DNA from: Oidiodendron maius Zn
Taxonomy: Eukaryota > Ascomycota > Leotiomycetes > Myxotrichaceae
Length of the DNA stretch: 64,000 nucleotides
Direction of reading: 5' to 3'
NCBI GenBank assembly: GCA_000827325.1
Contig: KN832872.1
Location: 868,001 to 932,000 of the forward strand
How positions within the stretch are numbered: position 1 is the first letter of the stretch; each line of letters opens with the position of its first letter. Below, piece by piece: positions 35,527 through 47,986 of the stretch. The translations under genes and the position numbers were made by a program. Below the pieces are notes generated by a model. The model made no database searches, was not told where the DNA came from, and was given only the letters and a program-made list of their open reading frames with translations.

Positions 35527-37198
35527 TCAGACTTTGTGCATGCCCAAGGGATTATGGTACTGACCCGGCGCGGCGTACGACTGACTTGGGTCCCAGTCTC
35601 GCGAGATGGTGTTTGGCGGTTGCGGCGAGGAGAAGGAGCGCGAGGGCGACTTGTAGCGGGCTTCCTGGCCGAAGTAGTCTGGAGTGACACGGCCACCTTT
35701 AGCAGTTGGGGATAAGGAGGAGATCTGGGTGGTAACAGGTTCAGGGGTCTTGCCCGTGTCGCGTGCACGTCCAAGCATCTCGTACGTACCCGGATCTTCG
35801 AAGTTGCGGGCGCCGGCACTGACGAACTCGATGTTGGCGGGTTCGCGGCGGCCGCGTGCCTTCTCGTACCAACCAGTGAACATGGACAATCGTCCAAAGA
35901 AGACAAGACACCAGATCCCGTTCAACTGTAGCCTGTTAGTACTGGAGTCCCCTTTAGAGCGGGACTGGCGGACGAGACTTACCGATAGGAGGAGCAGAAC
36001 CGCCACGATGGTGGGCTCATTCATTACCAGGGCCTGTGCGAAATGCGTGCACTGGTCAACATCTCCCTTCGTTTCTAATAAGCACCCGAGCCAAGGCTGG
36101 GCTTTGACGGGATTCCTCAGGAGATTCTGCTCGACATCGTCCATGAAGACAAAGACGACGGAGAAGAAGATCACGTCAGCTACGACCAGGAGAACGATTG
36201 CAATACCTCTCCACTGCAGCTGGATGACCCTTCGGACTCGTCGATATGCCTGGCCCGGGGTGATGGTGCCTCGCACGCTGTTGGAATACGAATTCAGACC
36301 TGAGCTCCCCGTTGTGGCCGAGTTATCAGAGAGGGAGGCCAGGTACACCTTGATACAGTAGCCAAAGGTGATAAACTGGATGATGAGAGTTAGGCCAGAG
36401 AATACGAGCAGCGGGATCCAGAAGTCCGCCAAGCTGTCCTTGTGGTTGATGTGGCAGGTGTCTCCAAATCGGAAAGATACTCCACTGAAGACCAAGGCGA
36501 AGACGATGCCGATTGCTGGTACTCCCCAGCCGACGGCGAGCGCTCCCCACATGAAGCTGTTCCCCAGAACCATCTGCCAGCAGATTTGCAAATGCAGCGC
36601 CACGGATCGCATGCACACCCACATCACAGCACCCCAGCCTCCAAAGAGTAGGAAGGCCCCAGAGATTGCGCACGTCCGACTCGAGTGCATATCGTTCGGC
36701 GTGATCTCGTTGAAGCACTGTTTGGGTTTGGCCCCGAGGGGGACGATAAAACCGAGCTTGGGTCTGTCAGCATGCTTGCATGCGTATCAAGAGGCTGGCG
36801 TTTCTTCTCACCTGCATTAAGCCTATAGCAACGGCCAGACAGACGCTTAGATAGTGCCGATGCGTCTTCTTCACGGGTAGGAAGGCGAACGAAAGTAGGA
36901 GGAATACGGTACAGATCATACCGGCGACATTGATCCAATCCATCACCGTCGTCATTGGGTCAAAGTTGCTTGGATATAGCCACTCTGTCTGCGGACATGG
37001 CAGACAGCAAATTTGTCCTGCGGCAGCTGAGCAGAACCTGCCGTCCACAACTACAGCACAATTAGTACCATTCTCTTAGCAAGCAGGGAGGGCATAGATC
37101 AACGTACAGCCACCAGTCGTAGGAAATTGTGCTTCCCCGAAAAAGGGGATAGGGCAACCGCCTCTGAGGGACGCCAGAGGGTCGGTTTCGTTCGACAT
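35527..37198 (-). CDS. Seven-transmembrane receptor, fungal GprM-like G-protein-coupled receptor
   Basis: Four exons, read 37198-37108, 37050-36812, 36756-35983 and 35925-35527, with introns of 57, 55 and 57 bp, give 500 residues. The N-terminal ectodomain is Cys-rich (GRFCSAAAGQICCLPCPQT). Seven hydrophobic segments follow: INVAGMICTVFLLLSFAFLPV; YLSVCLAVAIGLMQLGFIVPL; ISGAFLLFGGWGAVMWVCMR; WGALAVGWGVPAIGIVFALV; WIPLLVFSGLTLIIQFITFG; GIAIVLLVVADVIFFSVVFVF; and VAVLLLLSLNGIWCLVFFGR. The C-terminal tail is Ser/Pro-rich and cytosolic. The pattern fits the class VII fungal receptors (Aspergillus GprM, Magnaporthe homologue); ligand unknown. Two splice choices need care. Intron 2 uses the acceptor CCAAG rather than the earlier GACAG, because only that restores LMQLGF. 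Intron 3 (35926-35982) preserves the frame but interrupts the last helix if kept; it has a perfect TACTAAC branch site. Confidence 0.8.
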
Positions 37199-40100
37199 CT
37201 TGTAGGTGTATGTTATGAGTCGTTGGCCTCTGATGGGCGCGACTTCTAGGTCAAAATATTCTAAGGCGTTCCCTCACACGTATCTCCCTCCTGCGCACAC
37301 GTCCGTTCTAACTCGGATTTTCTTGGGAGAAACCGCAGTCGAAGAGATATTGTCCGCGTCGATCTGGTTAACCAGCGTAAATTTGTGAGGTGCAATGGGT
37401 TCATGCAGCCATTGCCCGAAGGAGGATGGGAGCCGCAAGACGTGAGAGTTTTCGAGCCAGACCGGAGAGAGCCAAAATGAGGCCCGGATATCAGGGAGGC
37501 TGCGCATATAATAACGCGGTTTTCCCACAGTAACAGCTGGGTCAGCCCAGACCAGCATAAGTGTTTAACCCTGGCATTGTGGGGCGGACGCCATATCGGT
37601 CTTCTCGCTCTGGTCCCCTCTGGGCAGGAGAGGGGTTGAAGGGGGGGGGGGCGGATTGATTGGGAAGAATCCTGGGGGATCCAAGGGCCACTGAGAGTCA
37701 GGGACGTGGCCATCACATCCGCAGACTGGGAGGCCCATCTGGGCGGACCGGGAACCGCAAGAGAGCAGCGCCAGCAGCTAGCACCAAGCGTCGAGAGACA
37801 CCACGCGAACGGACTCGACGATTGACGGAGGGGGCGATTTTTTTTCCCCTGGCCTCTAGGCGACCAGGAGGCAAAAGCAGAAAAAAAGGGCGCCGTTAGT
37901 CGTTGACGGTGCCCGGTACCCCTGGTGGCATCAGGGAGGGGCCACAGTAGTTCGGTATCGCCCTCGTACTGCAGTATACACGGCGTCTGTCACTCAGTTG
38001 CCCGGAGAGTGCGCCCCCTGGCAGGAGCATCCTGGGGATCCCTTTCGATGACTGTCCGATTGGCTTGGCCATCGAGGTGCTGATCTATCCCGGAGAAGGG
38101 CGAGAAACCCCAGACAGACACCAGACGTGAACACCGAGATGGGCAATTGAACTGGCTCCACTGGCGAAATCATGCGACCGGAGCCTGGGACTGTCCCGGT
38201 ATCTGGAGGTGGCTCTGTAAGCCGTCTGTACGGAAAGGGGAGCAGAGAGGAGGCTAAGACCCTCGCATGAAGATCTGTACTCTCTCCCAGAGTCGGAAGA
38301 TCCAGCCAGTGCCGTCACAATCCTGCCACCGCCCCCCCCGCGAGAATCCAACCCCGTGTGACACTTTGCTTCCTCCAACCAGGAGCAGCATCCCATGCGA
38401 CAAAGACGGAGGTATATGATTGCACGGTAGCCTCAGCAGGAGCACAAAGCTGCTACGCAGAGAAACACTTGACACTGTACCTGATGCTGCCAGCGGTCCT
38501 CTAGACAGGCCTCCACCAGCGTCAACTGGCAGCGGGTATTGGACCGCCGCCCGAGTCCCAGCGCATGGTAAGCGCAATGCTCACCCAATTCGCGGCCTGA
38601 AACGCATCTCGCCGTTACCATTGGTGCACGGCGTCGGCGATGGGCGACCTCTCACGATGACGAGCAGCGGCACTGCAAGTCAAGTGGCACAGAAGTGTCT
38701 GGTCGGGACAGGCAGAGGGTAGCCTCGCTGCTACGGTACGGTATGTGACCTACCTATCGGGACGTCGTAGCACAGGATAACCTGTCTCAGCCCGTGCCTC
38801 TGTCTACAACATCCTCTATCTACGCTCTTGTTTGGCCCTCGAAGGCGTTGTGATTCCCGCTGCTTTGTCCCGCACCTGAGCAGCACAGCACTTGGTGAGC
38901 CTCCCGCCTGCTGCTTACTGGACTCCCTATACATCAGGGACAGACCTATCATCTTGCTTAGGCATGGCTACTAGCCGTGTGTTTGGAGATTACATCTCAT
39001 TTCTCGTGCAGAATGCTCACCTCTGGCATTAGATCACCCGGAAAGTACTCTATACGTCGCCTACCGCAGAGGACATACCGCATAGCAAAGTCCAGATACC
39101 CGAGTACACTCTAGTCCAGTCGTTTATCGAGGATTCTATTGTTGGTATGCACACTAAGCCCAGATAGGGCCGTGACCGAAATGCAGTGTGGATACCGCAA
39201 TGCCTGCAAAGCTTCCTATTCAAGACGATCCCAAGCTGCAACTTGCGGACGTGCTGGAAAACGGCTATCCAGAGACACAACGGGATACGTCAAACGTCTC
39301 GAGTGTCCAGGTCGACGTTCATGAATTGACTCGCGGGCTCTTCGCGGATCTGCAGGGCCGTGTTCACCACACAGACCTTGAGATGCAGGGCCGCCACTGT
39401 GACAACGTGAGACTCTCGCATGGGACCCAGCAGGTCGATCCAGTCCAGACAGTTCGTACATGTACAGTAAGGCCCTAGGAAGAGAGGGTCGGCTGGGCTA
39501 GCCGTGTTCATCATGCCTTCTTGGCCGCGCCTTTCGTATATCCTGACGCGGCATTTGCCAAATGGGCACGCGTAACAGCCAAGGTCGAGTATCTTGTGCA
39601 TTAACACATGATTAAAGACTTGCGTACAGTAAATGCAGCGGCCTGGAGAGTGCACGCTTGCCTACCGCGTTTCCTCTCGATATGAAGGCCCAACATCAAC
39701 CTGTCAAGCTTACCCGTAGCGATGGTAGATTGCAATACGGACCCAGATCCACTCTATGCGGTCAGATCCCTTCTATTTCCCACTCTCTGCGCCGCAATTG
39801 CCCGCAAACTTCCCCAAGGTTCCAGCCCCATTTGCGCGTCCCCTTGCCCATCGGCGCGGCAACCCTTCTTGCATCTTCCGCCCCATCGCCCTATCTGGAC
39901 CACGTTCAAGGAAGAAACAACCCATCCGCGCCTGCATCCGACCTTGTTCCCTTCCCTCCGCGTGCACCCCCTTTCGAAGAGGGCGCCGTACCCGAAGCCA
40001 CCCCCTCAAGAGGCCAACGCGCACTCCATAAATTGTTGCTTCTAGAAGAATTCCAAGGGAGAATCGCAGGCTAGCTCAAGAACCAGAGACGGCGGTTTCA

Positions 40101-42298
40101 TCAGCGTTTGTTTGGGGGCGAACAGTATTAGTGTACCCAGAGGACTGTCCAGGTGTGAAAAAGAAGAGCCCCCCGCACAGACGGGATGACCAGCCAAGTT
40201 GGTAAGGTTCGAGCAAGATAAGCCACGCTCCAACTTTCTTTTTGTCGTTCCTATTCTTATTCTCCGGTCCACTCCGTCAGAACTGGTGGTTTCAGTTGGG
40301 GGTAACACAAACAAAGTGATGATGACAGCAGGCCCAGGTTGCTGGTGAAGAAAGCCGTGATTGGGGGGCGGCCAAGAGGCTCAAGCCGGAAAAAAGGGGG
40401 GGCTGTAACTCCCCGGCACCATCAAATCACAGCCCGCATCCAGCACAAGATTTTTTGTGCACGAAGAATTAATTTTAATCTACATATCACAAGTCACCGA
40501 GGCCTGTTCCTCCTCAACCTCCCGTCCGGCCGACCGTGCCTGCCCTCCACGGGTACTCCAAGATCTCGTCTTCCCCGCGGATGGCGATAACACAGGTTAT
40601 AATCTCTCCACAACAATGCTGACCCCTCTACGTGCGATCTCCTCTTCTTCTCCATGCGACCATCCGCGAGTTGTGACCGCCACATTCACATGATGATCTC
40701 TCCCAGCACCGCCGAACTCCCCTTAGTTCTCTTCGTCCAGGGCAAATCGTCCAACCCAAGATGTGCCCACGAAGGCTTTTCCCTCTCCGGGAAGACCCTC
40801 CGGCCCTTGCCGCCCCTGTTGCGTGGGAGACACACCGCGTTCCTGGGAAGGCCAAGACCCCTTTGGAAACGGAGCAGAGACTCACGGGGGTGTTAGGGGA
40901 GAAGGTCCGAATATGAGCCCTGCCCGAAATGGTCAAGACCCATGGCGCCCAGTTTCTGTGAGGGTCCGCAGTTAATTTTCCGACTTGTTGCAGACGAGGA
41001 GGTGAGGTGCCTTCGTTGGTATTTGGGACCGCCACCCAGCGAATTGCACGGTCCGCCAGGAAATAAACACAGTGCAAACGTGGTTTTGACGTTTTCGCGC
41101 ACGCTCGGCCCGTGCCAGGGATGCAAGCTTTGACTGTGCTGTGCGATCTGCCATATCTGTCACGGAGGGCACAGATGACGCCCTGTGGCGTACGTTGCAC
41201 TGCTGTTGAACGCCTCCAACGCCGCTGTCTCCTCTGCCTTGTGCCCCGTGTCCCCAGTAAGGCAGCCTCTAAAACAACCCAAGTGTCAATGCCGTGATGC
41301 GTAAGTGCATTGACGCGTTCATGTCCCGACCTATAAGATGTACCATGTATACGTGTTCGCCATGTCTCAAACTTCTCCTCAGATATTAAGCCACAAGCCC
41401 TTCAGATCCCCATGCGCTATGGCTTTACTGGCACTTCTCTGGCGAGAAGAAGATCTCATACGGTTTCAACGGCATATTCTGTGCTGGGAGAGTGGATCTT
41501 CGTCAGGGGCAAAGCCTCATTCGCCGCTGGGCGCGTCAGTAAGATATTGAGCATAATACTGGAATACATAATTATAATTACCCGAATCTCTCATTTCAAT
41601 AGCATCTCGAACTATCTATCTCTGGCTACCCCCATCTCTGGTCTAGGCTCTCGGCTCCAGGGAGCGCGGGATGGAAATAAGGCGAAATTTAACATTAAAT
41701 GACGGTGTTGATTGTAATTCTACCTTGCATCGCTGATCTGGCTCTCTTTCGACGTCTTCGGCAGGGAGCAGCACGACCCTGGCTGCTCTCAATGCCTGAC
41801 TTCAAGCTATGCTGCAAAAAAAAAAGTACTAATGTACGTGCTACAGGCAAATCCGTCTTTCTTACACTACCTAAGATATGAGATGTGCCCCTTTATTAAG
41901 CGATCCCGTGAATGCCTAGCCTCCTTTTCCTGTGTAGGTATGCTCGATATTCGAGATATGGATAGACTTTTGGACATACACGAACCCTTCAGTAGAGATA
42001 TACCTACTAGCTTACGGCATTACTGGAGTAGCTGTTGAATGATAAATTTCTGGATTGCCAGGCCTAGGGATAGGGCGGGGATAGAGCCACAAGTCGACTT
42101 TTAAAACCTGCATTTCCAGTTAACTTGATTTACAATTGCACCAAAAGATGAGGCATACCACGAACCAAAGAATGGTCAATCGTAGCCAATTAATCAGGGA
42201 TGTCACTGGAGGTGTTCCGTAAGCATGACTTTTCCGAGACAATCAGTTGACTAGTATAATCGACGTTATACATTCAAATAATACCATATGCAAAATGT
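37199..42298. other. 5.1-kb region with no supported gene
   Basis: It lies between the start of the receptor gene and the 3' end of FAN1. Base composition is not strongly AT-rich, so repeat-induced mutation of a transposon is not obvious. Open frames reach 190 codons (40628-41200, minus) but none shows a domain, biased composition or splice-linked continuation. It holds an 11-base G run at 37641-37651, a T run near 37839-37846, A-rich runs near 37880 and 41817-41826, and a CG-rich stretch at 37600-38400. Part may be the receptor's promoter. Non-coding RNA or a fast-evolving gene cannot be excluded. Confidence 0.5.
37641..37651 (+). repeat. poly-G run, 11 bases
   Basis: Eleven consecutive G, preceded by AGGGGTTGAA; prone to length change and to sequencing error. 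Confidence 0.8.
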
Positions 42299-45028
42299 TT
42301 AGCATGCCTCGACAACCTTTACCTCCCTAGCAACTGCGTTACACAAATCAACCCGGATTCCAGCCCCTGTGAGTACGTGAATCCAAAGCCTCTGGGTATC
42401 GCTCAACCTATCATTCTCGCTTTTTACTTCCGAGAACATAACGGTCTTCTTAACTGGGTCCCACAGAAACAGATCCGGCATCCCTCCTCCTCTAACCCTA
42501 TAGCCTTGAGCCAAGACCTTGCATATAGTTGCAAGCGCCGAGCCATCAAAACAACCTACAATCTCTAAAAGATCATCAATATCAAAGTCCCAGCTCAGGC
42601 CAACGACGCTGGTCTTCTTTTCTCTCTCCCTGCTATCAACGTCGCGGATCAGATGTGCTGCGTCTCCATTCGCGATCTCAACGAGACGGTAATTGATCTC
42701 GGATAGCCGAGAGGGGAAGAAGGCATCTGTGTGGAGATCCAGAGGGCAAGTCTGGTATGCCGTCTGGAAGACATTCGGGATATACGTGAACATGATATCG
42801 TAGAAAAGATATGAGAACAGTGTGCGGATAACGCCGCCCTCGCAGTGATATCCCTTCATACCTTGAGATCGATACCAGGATAAGCACATCTCTTCGACAC
42901 TACACTCACCTCCGGAGCCCAACTCATCAAGCCAGATTGTTTTGGTGCTTCTATGGCGCTCCTCTAATACCGTGACTCCCGAACGTCGCCTAGTTGGCGG
43001 GAATTCCTTCTTGATCTGGACTCCTTCGATAGTGACTTCAGTTGGTTCTGCGAGCAAGACATGACCGAAATCATGCTGTTCTCTTTTAGGAATTTTGAGC
43101 TGTTTCTCAAGCTTTTTAATCCTCCTTTGCAGGCCGTAATGATATATTACATGACAGTCATTGTCTTGAAGCCCATTCTCACATGTTTGAAGTGCGATGC
43201 GTTTCCAATATCTCTTTTGATGCTCAGGCTCAGATATTCCAGGAGGCGGTTGGACAGAGAACATGTAATGCTCTTCGAGAAGTGCCTTTCGCTGATACCA
43301 GGCCCCTCTTCGAGCTGCGTGGAACAGATGCTGATTTAGAAGCGCTACGGTAACCTCATGCTCTCGCTCGTACATCTTGAAGCGTCCAAGGACGTATGTG
43401 CATTTGTGGACAATACGCGTATACACCCATGCCGGTGAGAAGCGTCTCAGGTAAGCTCCTTCGCCGCTTTCATACACTCGATCTTCCTTAAGCTGTTCCT
43501 CTTCGAGGATATCCTTCCATCGGGGATAGACCTCTTCGAATATGCCAAGAACTTCCTTCAGGCCAGCTATGCCTGGACTTCCATTCGATTCCAAAAGGCT
43601 ATCAACTCGAAATTGCGTTCTGAGAGCTGCTTCAAACTCGAGTAAGTCGGACCTGGACGGGAATATGTTGGTAGACCTCGAAACAATATACTCTGGAAAA
43701 TTTCGTCGAGAAATTCTAGAGAGGATAATCGTCGTCAATGATTTTTCAGTCCACTCAGTAGACCTGTAGAATACTAGATGCACTCTCTCGAAGAGCTTTA
43801 ACGTTGGTAATGAGAGTCTGATACATGGTCCCGTGCTAGCCATGATCTTGCGCAAAAAATGGCCATCTCGATTCATTTCGGAAGTGCCATCATCTCCAAT
43901 CCTCGGCCATGACTGCTCTCTGGGTGACCCAGATGCTTTTATTTCCCCTTCGCCATATCGTTTTAATCCGACCCAAGATAGACCACTCTGGCGCTGGCTT
44001 GTCCGTCGAAGAGTATTAAGCAGTTCGGTCTTGTTTTTCCCCAAAATTTTTGCATCTTTAGCAATAGCTTTAAGCTCATCCAAACTCAAAAGAGACGACG
44101 CTTCTTCCAAAGTCGTGATCATATCTTGAGAAGAGTCAGCAAAACTAAAAGTTGAACCGAGGACAGTCTCATCTGGGGGGCTAGGCTCTGCCGGGTTTTG
44201 TTGCGGAGCAGCTGTCGAATCTGGTAATTCTCGAACTTTCTGCAAGATGATAGTGGCAGCAGATATGTCTGCAATGTCGCTGTAATACGTCAAGCGGTTT
44301 ATACGATGCCACGCAGATGTCTTTCTCAGGAACAAGCGGACGTATCTGCTTTGATTTCAGCGCTGATTATAGTTGGAGAACACTTAGTTCATGGCAAAGC
44401 AACCATTATACAACGTCCTTATAGAGGCATATTGCCCTTGGATCAATCGGAAAATAAAGTTACTTGACAAATAAACAGTTTCCGTTAAGTGTCCGACTTA
44501 CAAATACTGAGCCTCATATTCGAGCTCCCGCCATTGTTCGAATATTCTCATTTCCTTCTCATCAAAGAGATGCTTCTCGTCATCAAGAACTGTCTTCAGG
44601 GCCAGGTTGAATGCATCAAGATATATAGAGGTCTTCCCCTTTGCCCGGTTCATTTGGCCAAGACGGGCTTTCAGGTCATCTGGGAGGTCTTGATCGACCA
44701 TTCGCATGGCCTCATACTCTTCAATTGCTTCCTTATCTGTTTTCACCGCAGGTAAAACATTCTCAAGCTCGGTAGGGTGCTGATACGTGGCTGCCCCAGA
44801 ATCTTCTACATCACTCTCTGCATCCGAGTCAGGGATCTCGCCCTGATAAATTCTTGATGAACTTGTGCCGTTCTCATCACCAGAGACATCTCGAGAATCT
44901 TCTCCATCCGTGCTGTCAAGCGTTTTCAAGCGCTTCGCACTGTGTGGAATATCATTGACGTGGAAGTTGAGAATGTTGCTTCTTTCTCTTAAACTACTGG
45001 GCACATTGCTTGTTGAATTGAGCACCAT
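42299..45028 (-). CDS. FAN1: Fanconi-associated nuclease 1 homologue (VRR-NUC structure-specific nuclease)
   Basis: Two exons, read 45028-44502 and 44345-42299, with a 156-bp intron, give 857 residues. The splice joins EYEAQY/LYVRLFLRKTSAWHRINRL, a conserved FAN1 block. An SAP-like DNA-binding segment (SLDELKAIAKDAKILGKNKTELLNTLR) lies near residues 260-290, followed by the helical TPR-like region. The C-terminal VRR-NUC domain has GMPDLFLWD and SEVKSENDRLSDTQRLWI; the PD-(D/E)xK catalytic residues are Asp 800, Glu 815 and Lys 817. FAN1 trims branched DNA in interstrand crosslink repair. The N-terminal 180 residues are acidic and Ser-rich with no UBZ zinc finger visible, as known for fungal orthologues, so FANCD2-ubiquitin recruitment is unlikely. 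The gene is divergent from SDC1, 219 bp apart, and a GCGCGAAA box lies about 103 bp before the start. Confidence 0.94.
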
Positions 45029-45130
45029 AGCTCATAGTTAGCACGGTACAGGAAAAGCAAGTGGTAAAACATCAATGAATAAATTGATAGAGTTCGTCAA
45101 GATGAGGAGAATATTTGGCGCGTCAGGCAG

Positions 45131-45138
45131 GCGCGAAA
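45131..45138. promoter_or_regulatory. GCGCGAAA (E2F/SBF-like) in the FAN1-SDC1 shared promoter
   Basis: An exact GCGCGAAA, reverse of TTTCGCGC, lies 103 bp before the FAN1 start and 110 bp before the SDC1 start. Such boxes bind SBF/MBF-type G1/S factors in fungi. Function is inference. Confidence 0.35.
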
Positions 45139-45247
45139 TCTCGTGATCTCGCGATTCCGATCCCGTCTCAAGAGCTATCTACCTACTTCAAAGATGCTGA
45201 CCTGAGCTTTGCCTACGGCAACGGACATAAATTCACCTCCAGGAAAA

Positions 45248-45837
45248 ATGTCGCAACCAGAAGCTACTGCGTCTGATCAGGCACCCTCTAATATCAGCGC
45301 AACTGCTCATGCCTACCAATCTATACAGCACCAACAATCCTCAACGCCAACCTCCGCTGCGAGCCCCGCAGCAGACATGGCGAAAGATATCGTGATGAGT
45401 GACAGAACTCCAGACAGACCTGCTGTAAGTTAATGTCCTATAAGACTCATAGTTTCGTCGGCTGAAAAGGTACTAGTCTCCCGCAATGGCTCCAGGGACG
45501 ACGAATGCACCGAGTCCTGCCCCAGGAAGAACTGGCACACCGTCTCGCACAAATGGCAATGAAGGAGCATCGAGAGCTGCTTCGCAACACCCTGATCCCG
45601 CGCCTGTGCTCCCCAAGGAGGCTCCGCCTCATGGCGCCCCGACAAGACAGTACCTTAACTCCAAGGTTACGACTGTCCTGTTGGAGGGCATGAAACAATT
45701 GGCGAAAGAACAGTACGTTGCACACATAGAATTGTGTCTGCATATATAAATCTAACATTATTATTAGGCCAAAAGATCCCTTACGAATACTAGGAGAATA
45801 CTTGTTACAGAAGTCAAAGGAATTGGAGGGAAACTAG
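45248..45837 (+). CDS. SDC1: COMPASS complex subunit Sdc1 (Dpy-30 motif)
   Basis: Three exons, 45248-45424, 45477-45712 and 45768-45837, with introns of 52 and 55 bp, give 160 residues. The first 110 residues are Ser/Pro/Ala/Gln-rich and probably disordered. The C-terminal 50 residues are a clear Dpy-30 dimerisation motif: RQYLNSKVTTVLLEGMKQLAKEQ joined by intron 2 to PKDPLRILGEYLLQKSKELEG. Sdc1 binds Bre2 within the Set1/COMPASS histone H3K4 methyltransferase. The start is the ATG in AAAAATGTCG at 45248. The two introns are essential: the frame before each ends within a few codons. It shares a short promoter with FAN1. Confidence 0.93.
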
Positions 45838-46243
45838 TGCAATGCATAAATACAAATGCCAATAGGCGTGATATTTTGGGACAAGAGCTACAAAATAACA
45901 TGTCTGAGGGAATATATTTTTATAATATTGAGCTGAACCCAGGAGCCGAGAGGTGGCCTAAATGACTCGATGTCTTAACTTGAGCTGAAGCCTCAGGTAT
46001 GCTGGAGCGAAAATTGGTCAACTGTAATCCAAGTTGAGCTGGGCTTCAATTGGGTGATTAATTCCACTATATCACAGTTTACATGAATGATCTGCCGCAA
46101 AGTTTGGAAGTGTTTAAAGTTTTATTTTGCTATCATAATCTTTTTGGCTACCTACAAGTCTGCCCAAGCAGATCAGCCATATGCAAGACTTCCCACACTC
46201 CAACCCCATGCAAAACAGCAGGTATCATAACTAGGATCTACGC
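45838..46243. other. convergent intergenic region, 406 bp
   Basis: AT-rich 3' flanks of SDC1 and the uS15 gene; no gene seen. Confidence 0.55.
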
Positions 46244-46932
46244 CTATGCGACGAGGGTGCTGGCAGTGGCACTCTCGTATCTCCAGGTGGGGGGGAGAAC
46301 ACCAACGGTCTTATAGTAGCGGGAGAGGCGGTGGATACGGGACTCAATGAGAATAAGGCGGAATTTGGAGTCCTTATCCTTGCGGTTTCGCTCAAGGTGC
46401 TTACGGACAGCAACGGCCTTTAGGGTTGAGTTAGTATAGTAAGTGAATTAGTAGAGAAAGAGCACATACCTTCTTGATCAGCATGTAGAGATCCTCTGGG
46501 ATTTCAGGAGCGAGGCCTGTTGTGTCTCTCCGTCAGTCAAAGACCAAGCAGAGGCAATATTATTATATTGTATAGGAAGCGCATCACTGGATCAAATCCA
46601 ATGATGGCAGGAGGAGCATTGTGTCAATGTATTCGTACCGTTAGACTTGAGGATTCGGAGAATCTTGTTTCCTAAAACGAGGTCAATATGGCGGCCACAG
46701 AAATCCCAGTGCATTAAAATATTAACATACCAGTAACCACCTTCACTTGGGCGATGCCGTGCGAATCTCTGAGAACAACACCAATCTGAGAGGGAGTGGC
46801 ACCCTTCTTGGCGAGCTTGCAGATTTGGTCGACGACTTGCTCGGGGGTTGTCTTGAGCCAGGTGGGAGGAGTACGAGAGTATGGGAGAGCAGAGGCCGAT
46901 ATGCCCTTTCCGTTGGAGTGTAATCTACCCAT
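46244..46932 (-). CDS. RPS13: 40S ribosomal protein S13 (uS15 family)
   Basis: Four exons, read 46932-46731, 46671-46639, 46516-46470 and 46417-46244, with introns of 59, 122 and 52 bp, give 151 residues, the normal eukaryotic length. The protein reads [62 protein letters not shown], then [21 protein letters not shown], and ends [20 protein letters not shown]. It is a core protein of the small ribosomal subunit. Exon 2 is only 33 bp and exon 3 only 47 bp, so automatic models may miss them. A TTAGGG element, a telobox-like sequence known from many fungal ribosomal protein promoters, lies at 47052-47057, about 120 bp upstream. Confidence 0.96.
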
Positions 46933-47986
46933 CTTGGCTCAGAAATCCGGAGCTTTTGGAATGGTTTGTCGTGGTGTGGAGAAGTCGAAAGTCGTGATCT
47001 TTTTGCGAGACTTCAAGGACCGAAGATATTGCCAATGTGCGCTCGCTTATCTTAGGGCACCTAGTACAAAATAGGCTAGTTCCGTACAGCAAGGCTAAGA
47101 AAAAATATCGAAAGTCAAAGCTCCCTTTCTAATGCTTCGTCCTCCAACTTTCATGTCAGGAATAGGTATTTCTAAATCCCTAGTGGATCGTCAAATTCAT
47201 TACAGTGGCAAGCTTTACACGCTCCTACTGCTTTCGGTATGACAGAATCTGATTGAATTGATCACGTGAGTAACAGCATTGTTCATTCCACCGCCATCCA
47301 TCTTCTTCCATCTTTCTCCGAGACTTCCAATGATGATACCTACTTTTACTATTATTTTCTGGTACCTCTTGATTTAGGAACTCCTGCGGGAGGGACAATG
47401 ATCTAACAGGACTTCTGAGTTTCGTCTCATTTTCTGAGCTTTAAATTGGTGTCTTTCTTGGTCTGATACTAATTTGGCACATGTAGGATCCCGCTTCGGG
47501 TGTCTCCTGTAGTATAAAATATGACGGAAATCGTGCATGGGGCGGGGCTAATGGAGAACCTTTACATATAGCTTAATTAATGCGATTTAGCAACAACTTT
47601 CATGCTCAGTTATATCCTGTCTAAGAGCTTACAGCCATCATGTTGTCAAGCAACTTTTCAGTTTCTACAATAAACATACCTTCTGGCGAACATACTCTTC
47701 TACGCTGAAGAGCTTCATAGTGAATTAAAAAATGCTGGTACAGGGCTTCCACTAGAGCAGGTAGGAGGAAATGAACTACACCCGATTTTTCTATCGCAAC
47801 TTTAGCCTGGGACTCAATTCTTTCTTTCTTTCATTTTCAACGGCTCTTATACCCATTTAACCAGGGATAAACTAAAAGTACAAAGCATGAGGAAGTTCAA
47901 TTCGGCATTGATTCATTATTGGTTCCATGAGCCAATGTAGTTACCATCAAATATAACCGATTCAGTATAGCCATGGCGTTGCAAGT
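46933..47986. other. intergenic, 1.05 kb, AT-rich
   Basis: This spans the promoter of the uS15 gene and the 3' flank of the U2AF65 gene. It holds TTAGGG at 47052-47057 and GATCACGTGAGT near 47264. No gene is seen. Confidence 0.55.

Noticed and set aside
40628-41200. 190-codon minus-strand frame in the 5.1-kb gap
   Set aside because: Composition looks random (Arg, Cys and Gly rich), no family resemblance, no neighbouring exon continuing it.
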